64,000 nucleotides of DNA from the NCBI GenBank assembly GCA_028023455.1, contig JAQFVV010012416.1:1915767-1979766 (forward strand), read 5' to 3'. Each line of letters opens with the position of its first letter. Position 1 is the stretch's first letter. The stretch comes from Epiperipatus broadwayi. Its lineage: Eukaryota; Onychophora; Udeonychophora; Euonychophora; Peripatidae. The position numbers and the translations under genes were made by a program. Shown piece after piece: positions 10,772 through 23,292 of this stretch. Under the pieces are notes generated by a model. It had not been told where the DNA came from and made no database searches. It saw only the letters and a list, made by a program, of their open reading frames with translations.

Positions 10772-10884
10772 TTTTCTTCTCATATGTCATAGCGTCGGCC
10801 GGGAGGCGAACCCACAACCGTCTGCAACCAACTACTTGCTTGCAAGGCGGCTACGATGAGATCTCGGTTAACAACGCTCGACGG
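10772..10884 (-). mobile_element. tRNA-derived SINE
   Basis: On the minus strand it starts GTCGAGCGTTGTTAACCGAG, carries an A-box-like region, an anticodon-like stem-loop CCGCCTTGCAAGC, a B box GGGTTCGCCTCCC and a tail CGACGCTATGACATATGAG followed by A-rich sequence. A 13-bp target-site duplication ACCACAGATTTTT flanks it (10759-10771 and 10885-10897). Siblings lie at 23090, 36190 and 39429. Confidence 0.88.
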
Positions 10885-11537
10885 ACCACAGATTTTTAGT
10901 CCATATAATTTTAATTGTCGCAACAGTACAGCAATTATTTACACGGTGGTCTTTATCGTTATTATTGATGATAATGGATGGTTTTGTATAAAAAGTGCAT
11001 TTTATACTTAAGAGAGAAGATAATTTGTATATAGAAAACAATTTTTGATCCAAAAATAGCACATTCGATAATCATGTTTATAATCTGGGTTCAAATATAG
11101 ATAAACAGCTCATAGCCAACTATCTAAATTTGGTCGTTAAATGGATATTTAGTTATTCTTAGCCAGAAAGCAAAAGGATAGAAAGCTCACTCTACCCTAA
11201 TTGTAAAGGAATTGTTAAGTCCTGTAAATATCTTTTTTTTTTTCGCAGAACCTCTGCTGGAAAGACATTTATCCTTAAGGGCTATTTTACTTTTTATTTA
11301 ACAAAATTGAATTTTGAAAATTATTATCACATTTTTTTTTTTAAATGAATAAATATAAGTAAACTAAAAATAATTTTCAGATATCTAACCTTTATTGACA
11401 TTCACAAAATATTGATATTTAATAATTTTGTTTAAAAAATAATATACATTATAATGTTTCCATTATACATTATAACAAAACTTTCTTTACCAAAGCAAAT
11501 AAAATTTATCAAATAAGTAATAGATGGCACCACTTAC

Positions 11538-11648
11538 TGCAGGTAATGCAAAAAAAGAGATTGCAAAGACGGAGAAGCAGGAGGCCACAATTTTTCCCAT
11601 CCACGTCTTGGGAATAACATCTCCATAACCAATAGTGGTGACAGTAAT
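11538..11648 (-). CDS. KCNQ1-like: single exon of a KCNQ1-like voltage-gated potassium channel
   Basis: The 37 codons read (minus strand) [16 protein letters not shown], then [21 protein letters not shown]. This is the potassium selectivity filter (TVTTIGYGD) followed by the start of the S6 pore helix. [13 protein letters not shown] is characteristic of KCNQ1, whereas other KCNQ paralogues have a different stretch before SFFALPA. The exon is bounded by an acceptor (TTTTATTTTTATAG) and a donor (GTAAGT right after the last alanine codon). Its length of 111 bp, phase 0 start and end after the S6 alanine match my recollection of the vertebrate KCNQ1 exon. No neighbouring exon was found in the window, so introns must be long, or this is an isolated exon copy. 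Confidence 0.9.
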
Positions 11649-12449
11649 CTATAAAAATAAAATTTGAACTATAATAAATAAACAGAATGTAAATTTTTAA
11701 TAAATTCTACTCATTAACATACACACAGACACTCACACACACACACATATATATATATTCATGCGATTAAAACGCCTATTTTAAACAAATATTAATGTAG
11801 ATATATTCATGTAAGAAGGTCCTCTCGGTGTTATTGTAATAAATAATATGGGTCAAGTAAAACAGGCTTACGATTTTCTTTCCTGGTAGTACGCCTATGG
11901 CAAACTAGCTAATAATCGAATATTGGTCAATAAATGTTTATCTTAGAAGATAAAAAAAAAATCTCAAACTATCATCACCTAGCATTTGATATGCCTGATA
12001 AGTGAAACCTTTTCCAACAATATTTTTCTATAAGAAATTATGGGACTGACTATTACTAAGTAGTGGCGATTTAAAAATTACCTTCATGTATTTATTTAAA
12101 ATACAAAGATTTAATGATTCAGTGAACAAAGATGAAAGCAAACCATAGACTTAACACCCATAGGAACATGACCTCCTCCTCGTCAAAAGTCAGAGAAAGC
12201 CCAACCATATTATCTGTTTTTACAATCAAGGCATAGACACTCATCTATCTAGCCATTCCACAACATATCTGGGACTTTTAGCCTCCAAATAATAATGGAT
12301 AGATTCCCATTTGCTGATTAACACAAGATATAGCTATTTAGATATGAGTTGGTTCAATGAAAACATATCCTAGACCTGTTTAGAAAAAAAATTAAAGTCC
12401 ATTTTATTAATTTTTATTTGTCATCCATTAGATTAGAGATTATCCACTT
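11649..12449. other. probable intron of the KCNQ1-like gene
   Basis: AT-rich sequence with a CACACACA/ATATAT microsatellite at about 11722-11760. At 12165-12215 a short GC-richer block on the minus strand (TTTTGACGAGGAGGAGG) stands out, but I cannot assign it. No upstream KCNQ exon (S5/pore helix with LWWG) was seen. Confidence 0.5.
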
Positions 12450-12806
12450 AATGAATAATATTTCTGTAGTATAATACTCATTACACCACTCTCACGTAAG
12501 GTAAGAGGGACTAATTTCTATCTGCTTTAAACAAATTGTGGTTGGGGTATAATCGTAAGCGTATGACCAAAAATGTGAAAAATATGTATGATCCCACTAT
12601 ATGTTTAAGATTGTGGTCTGGGCCAACTGATGAGTGCTGGAGCAGCACGAAATGGTCACCTTGGAAATCATACATTGCCCCCCATGTTTTTGGTCATGTG
12701 ATTTTATGATTGCACCCCCTCTATGATGTGTTAAAAGTGGATAGAAACCAGTTACTACCTTGCATAAGTGGTGTAGTGAAAATTACACTACAGAAATATC
12801 CATTTA
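12450..12806. repeat. family B foldback element with hammerhead at the apex
   Basis: The left arm (12452 to about 12600) and right arm (about 12665-12806) are inverted copies. Examples are TTCTGTAGTATAATACTCAT against its relative near 12780-12800, and ATGACCAAAAA against TTTTTGGTCAT. The hammerhead lies between them. A right half alone recurs at 13821-14040. Confidence 0.7.
12610..12669 (+). ncRNA. hammerhead ribozyme, family B, variant
   Basis: CUGAUGA is intact and is followed by a six-pair stem II GTGCTG/CAGCAC with a GAG loop, then GAAA. Proximal stem I pairs CCAA with TTGG and a distal GATT/AATC is possible. The cleavage-site side is eroded: no clean stem III with UH is seen in ATGGTCACC, so it is probably inactive. 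Confidence 0.6.
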
Positions 12807-13789
12807 GACTCAAACCTCAGGTCATTGTATACTAGGAGGATGCAGTCACCACTGAAAGAAAAGTTCTAGAAGACACACATTAGTTATAAAAATGTATAAA
12901 ATAAATGTTTCGCCACACTTCTTTTCTTCATAACTATTTTGCAAATGAAATCCAGTGATTTTATCTACCTTCTATTTTATAATGGAAAACTATATTGATA
13001 AATAAAAAACGTTATCTCACAATTTTGATAAAATACTTTGAAAAAGTTGAAGTTGTTTTCTAATTAAACCAGGTTTAAACTATTGAATCTTAAATTTAAA
13101 AGGGGGGAGGGAGCAAAAATAACTCTGCTCAAACATAACTCTTAATAGGAGTAAGGTTTATTATTAAAAACATTAATGAAACAAACTGAAACAATGTCAA
13201 GTTTTCAAAATGCTGTAATTTATATATTCTATCCACCTCTACATAAAACCTATATTTGCATGACGCTTAGGTTTGATTTTTTTTTTTGTAGCTATAACAT
13301 TGCATAAAATACTATAAAAATTGTAGATGATGTTTTGAAGAGAGATCACTTCAATTTACTTCATATATTTACAGTACCAGTGTTTGCTTATTAATACATA
13401 ACAGTACAATAATTTGAAATAGTATTAAGGTTTAAAACAGCTTCATCCAAAATGAAATCTATAACCAAAATTAGTCGGTTTTCTGGGGCTGAAAAATGTT
13501 GGAATCAGCAACGTCTCCAGAAACATTTTTTAAGTCCATGACTCCTTCGTATAGTACATCACTAGACAGTGTCTTTGCTAGCACAGAAATATAAAGTTTG
13601 TGTATTAATATTTTTTCTTTGTATGAACTTTATTTGAAAAAAAAATCCTAAAACTAAAATGTTGATACATATATAAACCAAAGCACAACCTTTGTATTAG
13701 TCAAAATCATCAAGTGGTTTGTGTCAAAGTTGAGAACAGTAAGTTTGACACTTATCAGTTAAACTGTAGTAATTGGCTACCTATATACA
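12807..13789. other. no gene recognised
   Basis: AT-rich sequence that may be intronic. Nothing supportable seen. Confidence 0.4.
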
Positions 13790-14040
13790 TTGAACAATGA
13801 TAGATATGTCTAAGAGAATGTGATCCGGGCCAACTGATGAGTGCTGGTTCGGTATGAAATGTGCATTGTGGAGATAATACATCTTTTTCACATGTCTTTG
13901 GTCATATGTTTATGACCAGACTTCACAAAATGTTAAAAGCAGATAAAAATCAATCCCTACATTAGACGAGTGGTATAGTGAAAAGTACACCCCAGAAATA
14001 GTATTCATTAAGTGGATAATCTCTACTCTAATGAATGATT
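13790..14040 (+). repeat. family B half element with right arm
   Basis: It matches the hammerhead plus right arm of 12450-12806 (ATGTCTTTGGTCATATG, then a GTGGTATAGTGAAAAGTACA segment). The left arm is missing. Confidence 0.65.
13821..13876 (+). ncRNA. hammerhead ribozyme, family B
   Basis: CUGAUGA and GAAA are intact. Stem II GTGCTG/CGGTAT forms with wobble pairs around GTT. Stem III is AUG/CAU with a two-base loop, leaving a possible AUU cleavage triplet. Proximal stem I CCAA/GTGG has one mismatch. Confidence 0.55.
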
Positions 14041-14354
14041 AATACAAATGATTAATATACAACCTTCTATATGTTGATAGTGGTATTTGTTGAAAATTGA
14101 AAAAAAATGTTATTCCACTCTCTTCATGTTATATCCATGTTTAAATCACAATGTATACAAAAAAAATAACGTAAAGTAAAACTTAGCAAAATAAAGAGGA
14201 AATGCTGTAACATCAGTGCAATTTATCAGATATCAATATCTCATAAACAAAAACAACATTGCTTGATAAATCACATTATGTATTAAGTTTATATTTGTCC
14301 ATCACTGTGTGTTTAAATGATGCACTCGTTTATCTGTGTTAGTTCATTACTTAC

Positions 14355-14444
14355 AAAGTCCTCATAGTGAGACTGATGCCTATCGAGTGTTCTTCCTGTG
14401 TACAATCTGGGAAGCACTTTCTTTTTGCCTTTGATTTTTATAAC
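14355..14444 (-). CDS. possible exon, unassigned
   Basis: A 90-bp minus-strand open frame reads KKKVLPRLYTGRTLDRHQSH then YEDF and runs into a textbook donor GTAAGT (14349-14354). Composition is more coding-like than the surroundings. It lies on the same strand as the KCNQ1-like exon and upstream of it. There is no convincing acceptor, and I do not recognise the peptide as a KCNQ segment. It could be chance or another transposon. Confidence 0.2.
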
Positions 14445-14559
14445 TCATGAAACTCTCTTGGGCAAAAACAATATATTTTAGTTACAGTTTAGTCCAATAG
14501 CTGAAATTTCTTGTATTTCAAAAAAAAAAAAATTGTGCTTGCACATTAGCAAAAATTAA

Positions 14560-16206
14560 TATATTTAATAAGTAATATTTACTAAGGCAATAAACCTCAA
14601 GAGTGTGCACTTAAAAATGCAAAGGTAGGGACCTCTACAGGTCTTAACCACAAGTTTATGCTTTGGAAGAAAAGAGGGGAACCCAAGGGGAACCCTTCTT
14701 TACTTTGACCTACTTTCTATATAAATAGGTGAAGCTGAAGTGGTTAGATCTACGAGCGTGAAGCTATTCAATATTTCACTGATGAAGTCCACAATTCCTA
14801 TTACCAATTAGTACTCATGAAAATGTTTCGATTTATAATGAGTCAATGAAACATCTTATAGTTAGAAATCTATTACGAAAATCTATTACGTAATCAATGT
14901 GCGTTAAATAAATTTATAATTACAACTTTAAATTATCGTAATAGATTTCTAACTATAAGATCGTTCCATTAACTAGTTATAAATCAAAAGATTTTCGCGA
15001 GTACTAATTGGTAATAGGAATTGTGGACTTAACCCTTTTCTAGGGTTCCACGCTCATTCGCATCAACAGCTTTAGATCGCTCTAAATTGGCCATTTTTTG
15101 AGTTATGGTGATGATTTTATACTCGTTGGAAAGCTTAGAAAAAGTCCCGTAAGATGCTGCCCTCTCTTGAATTATTTTACAAGTAAAAAATCAATACTAG
15201 GGGTGTTTTAAGTCAAACAAAAGAAGAAGGCCAATGCTGATTGGCTGGGCCATCCATTCTCAATGCTGATTGGCTGATAATTATTTGGTCAAAAAAAGAC
15301 CGATGATAAATATTTTTCACTGTTGAAAATATATGTTTTAGAGTGTTTTTTTTATTATTTTTCGTACATATTATAAATTATTTTCATAAAATCTGCTGAA
15401 AATATAGTTATTTTACAAAAGTAGTAAGGTTTTATTAAAAAATTGTATACTTTACACGATTGTAAATTGAAAAAGAAACCAGCAGTAGCAACAATTTTGA
15501 CATTCTGTCAAGAGTTTAGATTGCCCCAAGCTGTTTATTTGATTTTCAAACAAAGATTAATGTTTTACAATATTTTTCTGGCATTTATTTACATATTATA
15601 ATGTATTTTGGTTAAAATATGCTGAAAATATAATTATTTTTAGAAAAACGCTAAGATTTTACTAAAAAATTCTTAACTTTTTTAATAACGTAAATCTGAA
15701 GAGGAATATAAATGACGTTTGCATTGCTTGTAATTTGCTACAATCTTTTCTTTGATTTTTCCACTTTTGAATATTTCTATAATTACAAATAAAAATATAT
15801 TTTTGAAAAAACTTTTGTTTACTTTCATAACGTTACAAATAATTAATATACTTTTTGCAAACGAAACTAAAATTAATATAATATTAAAAGATAAATATAT
15901 TTCTATCAAAGAGTTTGTGAATTGACCAATTAAAAGTTCAGAGTTTTACCTCACTCAGCCAATAAATAAAGTGACCAACAGAAAGGTTAATCAGTGAAGT
16001 ATTGAATAGCTTCATGCTCTCGGATCTAACTGCTTCAGCTTCACCTATTTATATAGAAAGCAGGTTGAAGTAAAGAAGGGTTCCCCTTGGGTTTCCCTCT
16101 TTTCTTCCAAAGCGTAAGCTTGTGGTTAAGACCTGTAGAGGTCCCTACCTTCGCATTTTTAAGCGCACACTCTTGAGGTTTATTGCCTTAGTAAATATTA
16201 CTTATG
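14560..16206. mobile_element. composite element with long terminal inverted repeats
   Basis: The outer arms 14562-14790 and 15985-16204 are inverted copies (blocks ATTGCCTTAGTAAATATTAC, GGGACCTCTACAGGTCTTAA, TTTATATAGAAAG). An inner pair, 14786-14885 and 14935-15035, is also inverted (GTCCACAATTCCTATTACCA). A segment at about 14890-14930 is repeated directly outside the right arm at 16206-16245. The interior has no transposase ORF. A TTAACCCTTTTCTAGGGTT stretch near 15030 hints at a piggyBac-type end, but a matching second end is not seen. Confidence 0.7.
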
Positions 16207-16245
16207 TAATCAATGTGCATTAAATAAATTTATAATTATAACTAT

Positions 16246-19200
16246 ATTTAATAAGATTATAGCTTCACTATTTGCAATTATAGGCACAAAAAATTAGATA
16301 TTTTTTGTTGTTATATTATTTAAAAAATTGTATTATATTTAAGTTTAAATTGTGGGTTTTTTTTAATATAGCTTGATATAAGAAGCCTGGAATCATAACA
16401 CATTACAAAAGATATATAATTTTCTAGTGCTAAAATATGGTGCTGATTTCTAGTGGTAAAATTGTGTGCTCATGTTTTATTCCTTTTTATTATTATTGTC
16501 TAGAGGATTTTAAAACTATTATTTTTATAGTTGTTTTGTATTATTTCTAAATATACATATATATTCTGTAATGGTAGCTCATTAGATGTGCATAACAATG
16601 GCATCAGCATCAAGTTTGAACCCCATCCCATCAGCATCCTATCATGCAAGTGATTTACAACTATAATGTGGCTAAACAATTAAGATCCATGATGCAATGA
16701 TACCACATAACTAAGACTTGATAAAATATAATCTGATTTTAATATCAATTTAACATGTTTACAATATTTTTTTTAAAAATATATACCTGCTCTGAAATTA
16801 TTTCTGAAATATTGACTGTTTGATCATCAAGATCTTATCAAAAGGGGAAAAATCAGAATAGTATTTAAGTTTACAGATCAATTGTAACAGAAATAAGCAA
16901 CTGATGCCAAGACTCATTAACAAAACAGGTGTGAGTTTGAGTCTCCTTTGACAAATCGTAAATAATAAAGTGTATCGACTATTATAATTATTTATCATGG
17001 GTTAATAAGTACCAACAGTACAAACATATTATCATCACACTCTCCAAATTCAAAATCTACCAAATGTTTTATGAATTTCAGGTCCATTTCAATATAAGAG
17101 AAAAACGTGTGTATATATTCTTGAATATACAGATGCATACATGTTAGGGTGTAATAATAATAGATAAAAAATAGTAAAAAAGTGAACTCTTAGAAATGAG
17201 ATTGAAACTCAAGCATGCTGGATATTACGATTAATTAATAATACAAGCAAATACATTCCTATCAAACAATGCACTAGCCTTGTCATCATTATAATCAAGA
17301 GCATAATAAATAATTCATTCTGATTAGTTCAAACATACAATATTTAAAATATCAAGAGAATGCAAAAGACACACAATATTCCAGATGCCACTAAAAGAAA
17401 TGATGAAATTCATTAAAAACATGGTTCATTTATATCCAAAAAAGCATGACTGCCAAAAACATAGTTTCAGTGGGGTTACTTTCATTGATATTTTAATTGC
17501 AAAACACAACTGAAGAAATCAATATCTTACAGTCAGTCAGATAATATCTAAGACTTTATTCTATTGTTTACAACATAAAACCATACCCAGAACACATTTA
17601 CTTCCTTCTGGTCTAGTTTTCATGGAATAAAAAAAAACAATTTTTTTTGCTTGTTTATAAAATAATTTTGGATTACTTTTACACATTAACTGGTTAATAA
17701 TTATTTAAAACAAAAAGAAATACAAGTGTATAGTTTCAATTTATTCACTTAACTTTTATTTTTAAAAACAGAAAATTAATAAACTTAACTGTAATATAAA
17801 TAAAAAAAATCATAGCACCTATAATGTCATTATCCATCAGAATTAACAAGATGTTACAATCTATTCAAGTATCATAATAATTACAAACAAACATCAGATC
17901 TTAAAGCAGAATTTGATAGATTTATCATAAATACATATTCATTTGTTCTCATTAAAAAAAACTTAAAATAAAAAAGAATTTGTTTGTTTTCTGAATGTTT
18001 ACACAAACATCATTGATGATGTTTATGGTTGGTACCTTGTTCTTGTTTACAAGTCAGTTTTTAAATATTTAAAAAGTCAAATGTCATTTTTAAGAGTATT
18101 ATTCATTTATAAAATTATATTAAAAAGGAAGACAGTTCAACGTATTGAGTTTTAGTATAAAATGATTTATACAGAGGTGAAAGATTTAGCATTTTTAAAA
18201 ATGCTCACCAGGTAGAGCAAAAGAAAATGTCATAAATCAAGAGGATTAATATCCAAATTTTAAAAAATATTAATACTAGTATAACAAGCTCTAATCGACT
18301 ATGTACTAAAAATAACCTCAATATAGTAATGTGTTTGAGGAAGTCAGCTACGTTCTCATAAATTTTGTGACATTTGGGCATTATGTTGGCACTGTTATTG
18401 CTTTTGGCTATTCTTCGCTAACTTGGAGTTATCTATAATATTAGTTTTCTGTATGCATTTTTGGGGGCAAAAGTACTAACAAAAACTATTAGTTTAAAAA
18501 AAATCTGAAAATGATCGTATCATACAGACCTCATACCAATGGCATCACTGATTGGTAGATTATTTAGCTTCAAGCATTTCAGCGACATGGTTTTATGTTT
18601 AACTATTTCTGAATGAAAAATTATAATTTTCAGAAATTTACTTATGGACTAAAGCTTATTTATGCAGATATTACTTGAAAATAATTTTTTCTAAGAAAGC
18701 AAGTCGTAAAAAATAATTATAAAAAAGTGCAAGCTGTTTTTGCTGGTTAACAAGGATTGCTTTCACAAATGCCAGTAAAGATTTGTTTTGTGAAATTTTA
18801 ATAAATTTAATTTTGAATTTTAAGACATATTTTTATTCTTTTAAGATGTCACAACTAAAATTCAATCCCATTTTAAAAACTGAGACACAAATAAGACATA
18901 TTTCATTCAATAATTTTATGACCAGATTAAAATTGTGATCCAATATGAAAAAGGGAAATATAACTGCAATTGTCACTAGGGTCTTTCAAAAAACAATGGG
19001 AGATGTTGGATTTTAAATGATTTAAGGAGGTATAATCTCCATGAAGAAAGAGCAAGCACTAACATCTCAAATATATGAACACTCATGCTATAAAGATATT
19101 TCTATAACTGATGTATCATATCCAAATTATATTAAAATCACAAGTAAAACAAATTCATTATACATCTTTTTTTTTACAAAATTAAAACAATTTTAATCCA

Positions 19201-20470
19201 CGTTACACCCAAATGCAATTTTGCACATCTTCCAGATTTGACAAATAAGTTTCTCCAAAATAATAACAATGACTCCAACAACACTTTACTTAATATATAA
19301 TTCCACAGCATTATAGGACAATTACAAATTGGATAGAAATTTCATAGAGTACAAATAAAAATTAAGATTTTTTTTTTTACGTAAATAGTATAAATTGTGG
19401 GGAGGAAAACCAAAACAAAAACACTAGGGAAGCTTGGAATAAAAGACCTTATTATAAGTTTTTATAATTCAGATTGTAAACAATTAGCATTGCAAAAATC
19501 TTAATTAAAAAATCTCAACAACTGAAACAAGGAGAAAATTTAAGAGTAAAAAATGAGCTGAAGTTTGAGTTTTAAATTTTGCAGAATCGATTGAAATATT
19601 TATTATCAAATTTTGACAAATTACTGTATTAGTTACAATTTTATATAAAAATTTATAAGCTCATCTTTCTCATCAAAGAAAAAATTACTATGCAGTCTTT
19701 ATTTAAATTAATGTGTCTATAAGTGAATGTTAGTAATATTCCATTTGGAGTAGCAACGATAAAAGATTTTAATTTGTATTTTATCATTAAATGTGCCACA
19801 CCTAAAAATCATTCCCCTAATTTAAAAAGTTCTGATAACTATGAATTCAATATGTGCATGAAAAGACCAATCATTTAAAAATAAAACATCTAGATTTTTT
19901 GAAAAGTGCTATATGTTTCAATGTAAGATATCAAAATACTCAAATTTATTAAAATATGATACGACTGAACATTTTTCTGCATTGACCATCATTTCATGAC
20001 ACCACACCATAAAGTTATTAATATTAATTTGTGGAGAAATATGATCGTTCAATATGTTATCCATTTAAAAATCTTGCAATTATCAGTATGGAAACATTAG
20101 CCTGTGATATTTAACTTCTGCCTAAAAATGGGTAGACACTCCTTTAACAACTGCTATTAGATAACTGAGTTACTGAGTTGGATATGTGCTATCTATCTGA
20201 AAAAAATACTAAGCCTATTTACAATTTTAAAAAAATAATCAGAATGCACCATATTTGGATTTGAACTTCAGCAGAATGTACAAATCACTGTCTCTTACAG
20301 CCCTTTTTAATACTGGTTATTGATAACTAAAGAGTTTTTTTAAATTGTAAAATAAAAATGGAATATTGTTTTTGTTCATGAGACTCCGTAATTAATTTAT
20401 TTTTTCATATAACTATAACCAATTTTACATGATCAACATTTCCTATGCTTACACAAGTGACAAACTCTCC
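16246..20470. other. no gene recognised
   Basis: Over 4 kb of AT-rich sequence. A small GC-richer block at 16590-16660 contains GGGATGGGGTTCAAACTTG on the minus strand (B-box-like) and may be a decayed SINE. The ORF at 16798-16998 (minus) is hydrophobic but unassignable. There are many A/T runs and no clear repeat boundary. Confidence 0.45.
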
Positions 20471-20473
20471 ATA

Positions 20474-20700
20474 TAATAGTGCCACCCAGTGTGGCTTTCA
20501 ACAGTGAGGTTCCTTGGGTCTAGGTGCAGTGCTCTCAGATTCAAGGTTCCTCACTGATGAAGGCCACAAACTAGAAACAGGTCTGCAAATACTGGATCAG
20601 TCAGCACTAGATAGGAATTTTATGCAAAAATCTTTTTGCATCCACTGATTACTAAATCTTGCACTAGATGGCACTACTGTATGGAGAGTTTGCTAAAGTT
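20474..20700 (+). repeat. family C ribozyme unit with terminal inverted repeats
   Basis: The ends ACTCTCCATATAATAGTGCC and GGCACTACTGTATGGAGAGT are inverted copies. Between them lie GTGCAGTGCTCTCAGAT and a hammerhead. It is followed at 20740 by the family G repeat. Confidence 0.75.
20538..20596 (+). ncRNA. hammerhead ribozyme, family C
   Basis: CUGAUGA at 20554-20560, GAAAC and GUC are intact. Stem II is degraded (GGC against ACT, about two pairs). Stem III has two loop bases (AG). Distal stem I ATTCAA against TGGAT is partly paired. Confidence 0.55.
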
Positions 20701-20739
20701 GTGAAGAATAAATATAAGGAAAGTGATTATATAGAAAGT

Positions 20740-20970
20740 GGGTTATTGATTTTTATGCTGGGTTTGAGAAAAGATGGGGGGGGGTAGATATAAAGGCCAT
20801 GGAGTTGACAAAGATTATGTTGTGGAAATGGGATGGAACAGGATATGGGAAAACTTAGGGTGGGGAATGGAAAGGGAATGTTAAGTGGCTAACAGGTTTT
20901 CCTGGGCATAGTTGCCAAGAGATTCCTGACCCCATATAAGGAAAAGTCACAGTCCATCACATCACATTGT
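20740..20970 (+). repeat. family G repeat, copy 2
   Basis: Homologous to 9985-10210; shares GATATAAAGGCCATGGAGTT-like sequence and ATGTTGTGGAAATGG. Unknown origin. Confidence 0.6.
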
Positions 20971-23074
20971 TATAACCAATTTTGTTTACTAAGTGTTCTA
21001 TATACTCAATTAAATGTTTGAAACATTTGCCATATTTTTTTCCAAACTTTTAAGTCACAATTGGCACATAATATTGGAACACTTAAAGTAAAATTTTCTT
21101 TCACTGAGTAGCAAACTCTAATGGGATGTCTTTCTTTACATCATCAATTGTTCCAAATCATGTGAATAGAATATTCCTAAAAGAAATAATTTGTGATAGT
21201 TATATTGGGAGTCCTACATGACTCTGGACAATAGGCTTGAAAATTTTTGGAAAAAATTCTAACTAATTTGAATAAGTAGACGAGTCTCATCTTGCTATGA
21301 TTATATGGTTGGCCATTCTCATAAATGGGAGTCTTATAATGTGTGAAATAAGAAATGTTAACAATATATGAAAATAAGTTTACTTGATTCAATGTTGGGG
21401 GAAAAAATATAAAGGCAGTAATAAATACATTTATTTTACAGAACATAACCAAGACCGCAATTCATGAATAATTTCACTAAAGGTCTTCTGAAATCAAATA
21501 TGTTTTTAGTTTCTTTAGCGAACTGTTAAATAAAAAATATTGGTTTATCACTGATTTATATCTTATAAATGACTCACAATCCTTCATACAATGTTCTTTG
21601 ACATTATTGTGTATTTCTTATCTAGATGAATTTTGTATAGGTAAAAATAATTTTAAAAAAAAATGCATTGAATGGAGATGGCCTTCACCATAATTTATGT
21701 GGATTGTTATTTAATGGTTTTTAGACCTAGAAAAATGTTTCTATATCAGTAAAACTTGTGGATTGACTCCTACACTGCTGTTCCTGAAACAATCAAACTA
21801 TCTATCAACAGTTTTAGGATTAATTCAAACGATGACTGTCAGCAAAGTAATGCTCAGCCAGTAGTCAGCGACATAAAAACTATATATATATAATGTTTCT
21901 TTTATTGCTAATTTGTATGACAAGCGATGCCATTCTTAAATAAATAAATACAATAAGCAAAAATATAAAAGATCTATTAATCTGAAATAAAAAAAACATA
22001 ATTAATAAAAGTATAGTAAAATGCTTATGGTCATGACTCGGGTGGAGTAAAAAATGCTTATGGACATGACTCGTAGAGTAAGTACCTTGTACATCAACAT
22101 GTTAATCCTTCATAAATTGTAAAAAAAAAAAACAACCTAAAAACATGACTTTTCTCTTTCAAGATAATTTTATTTGACCTATAAGTGACTACAAAAACAA
22201 AAAGATAACAAGAATTAACTAGACGAGGTTACAGGGTGATATATACAAAGAAGAAATGATCCAAAAGTCAGTAGAATATAAAATGAATGTTAGTGAAGAA
22301 CTTAGTCTGTGGATGCAAGGTGAATATTATTCGTCTAGTCTATAACGAAATACCTTTGTTAGTAAACCCCGTTTTGGCAAGTTATGGTTGGAGGGTTTTA
22401 TTAAATCATAATAGTTATTTTCATATAAATTATTCTGACGTTTAAAAACATGACTTTTAACAGCTTAGATACATTATTTTTTGATTCTTATCTTGCTCTA
22501 AGATGGGTTTCTATTCCCAATTAAGAAAATTGGGAGGGGGGGATTACAAGCAGATATTGTCCTGTGCAATTCATTACGGAAGTAACTGAAGAACTGAAGG
22601 TTTGTGGATAGATTTTCAGATAAATTAAATTCGGTTTAGTCAATTATAATGGAGTTGCGATCCGCAACCTGCTATTTGGTTGCTCGAACGTCACACGACC
22701 TTCTAAGTATCTAATTATACTATTATATAATAGCTTTCCATCGTTAAATGATTATATAATCGTATAATCGGCTATGCTCTGCCTGCCTCATTAGTGTTGA
22801 AAGTCAAAAATACTTCCTAAGCAATTGTTTATGATAAATAAATATTCAACTTCTTAATTATTGGATTTTTTTTTAAAAAAAAAAAATACTTCTTTTTTGT
22901 TTAAAAGAATAAAATCTTAGATTTGATTAAAGGATCGACATAGATCAGTATTCTAAATATAATCGAATGGTTTGGTGTTTCATGAGGTCATACGAAGTTC
23001 AAACGCCAGACGGGATAGAGCTTAACAGGTATTCGTGAACACTGACTTCCACAGTCACACGACCACCGCACTAA
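20971..23074. other. no gene recognised
   Basis: The minus-strand ORF at 21177-21452 ends in a stretch that looks slightly protein-like (YENGQPYNHSKMRLVYLFK), but I cannot assign it. At 22019-22083 there are two copies of a roughly 33-bp unit (AAAATGCTTATGGTCATGAC). Otherwise AT-rich. Confidence 0.4.
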
Positions 23075-23089
23075 ACGTATGCAGGGATA

Positions 23090-23194
23090 TATTTTTTTTC
23101 TCATGTGTCATAGCATCGGCCGGGAAGCGAACCCACTAACCCGGGACAACTGCTTGTAAGGCAGCTGTGCTGACCTCTCAACCACCAATGCTTG
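23090..23194 (-). mobile_element. tRNA-derived SINE
   Basis: On the minus strand it begins GTCAAGCATTGGTGGTTGAG, then an anticodon-like stem-loop CTGCCTTACAAGCAG (a TAC valine-like anticodon), B box GGGTTCGCTTCCC, and GATGCTATGACACATGAG with an A-rich tail. A 15-bp target-site duplication ACGTATGCAGGGATA flanks it (23075-23089 and 23195-23209). It is the best preserved tRNA-like copy here. Confidence 0.9.
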
Positions 23195-23228
23195 ACGTAT
23201 GCAGGGATAATTATCATCTTAAAACGAA

Positions 23229-23292
23229 GTTGCCCGGGTCGCGGGTTCGCGTCTTGGCCGATACTATGACACTTAAAAAAAAAAAAAAACAA
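23229..23292 (+). mobile_element. 5'-truncated tRNA SINE
   Basis: Only the B box part GCGGGTTCGCGTCTTGGCC, ATACTATGACAC and a poly-A tail remain, in the opposite orientation to the intact copy just upstream. Confidence 0.75.

Noticed and set aside
10711-10899. 62-residue ORF
   Set aside because: It runs through a SINE and its target-site duplications.
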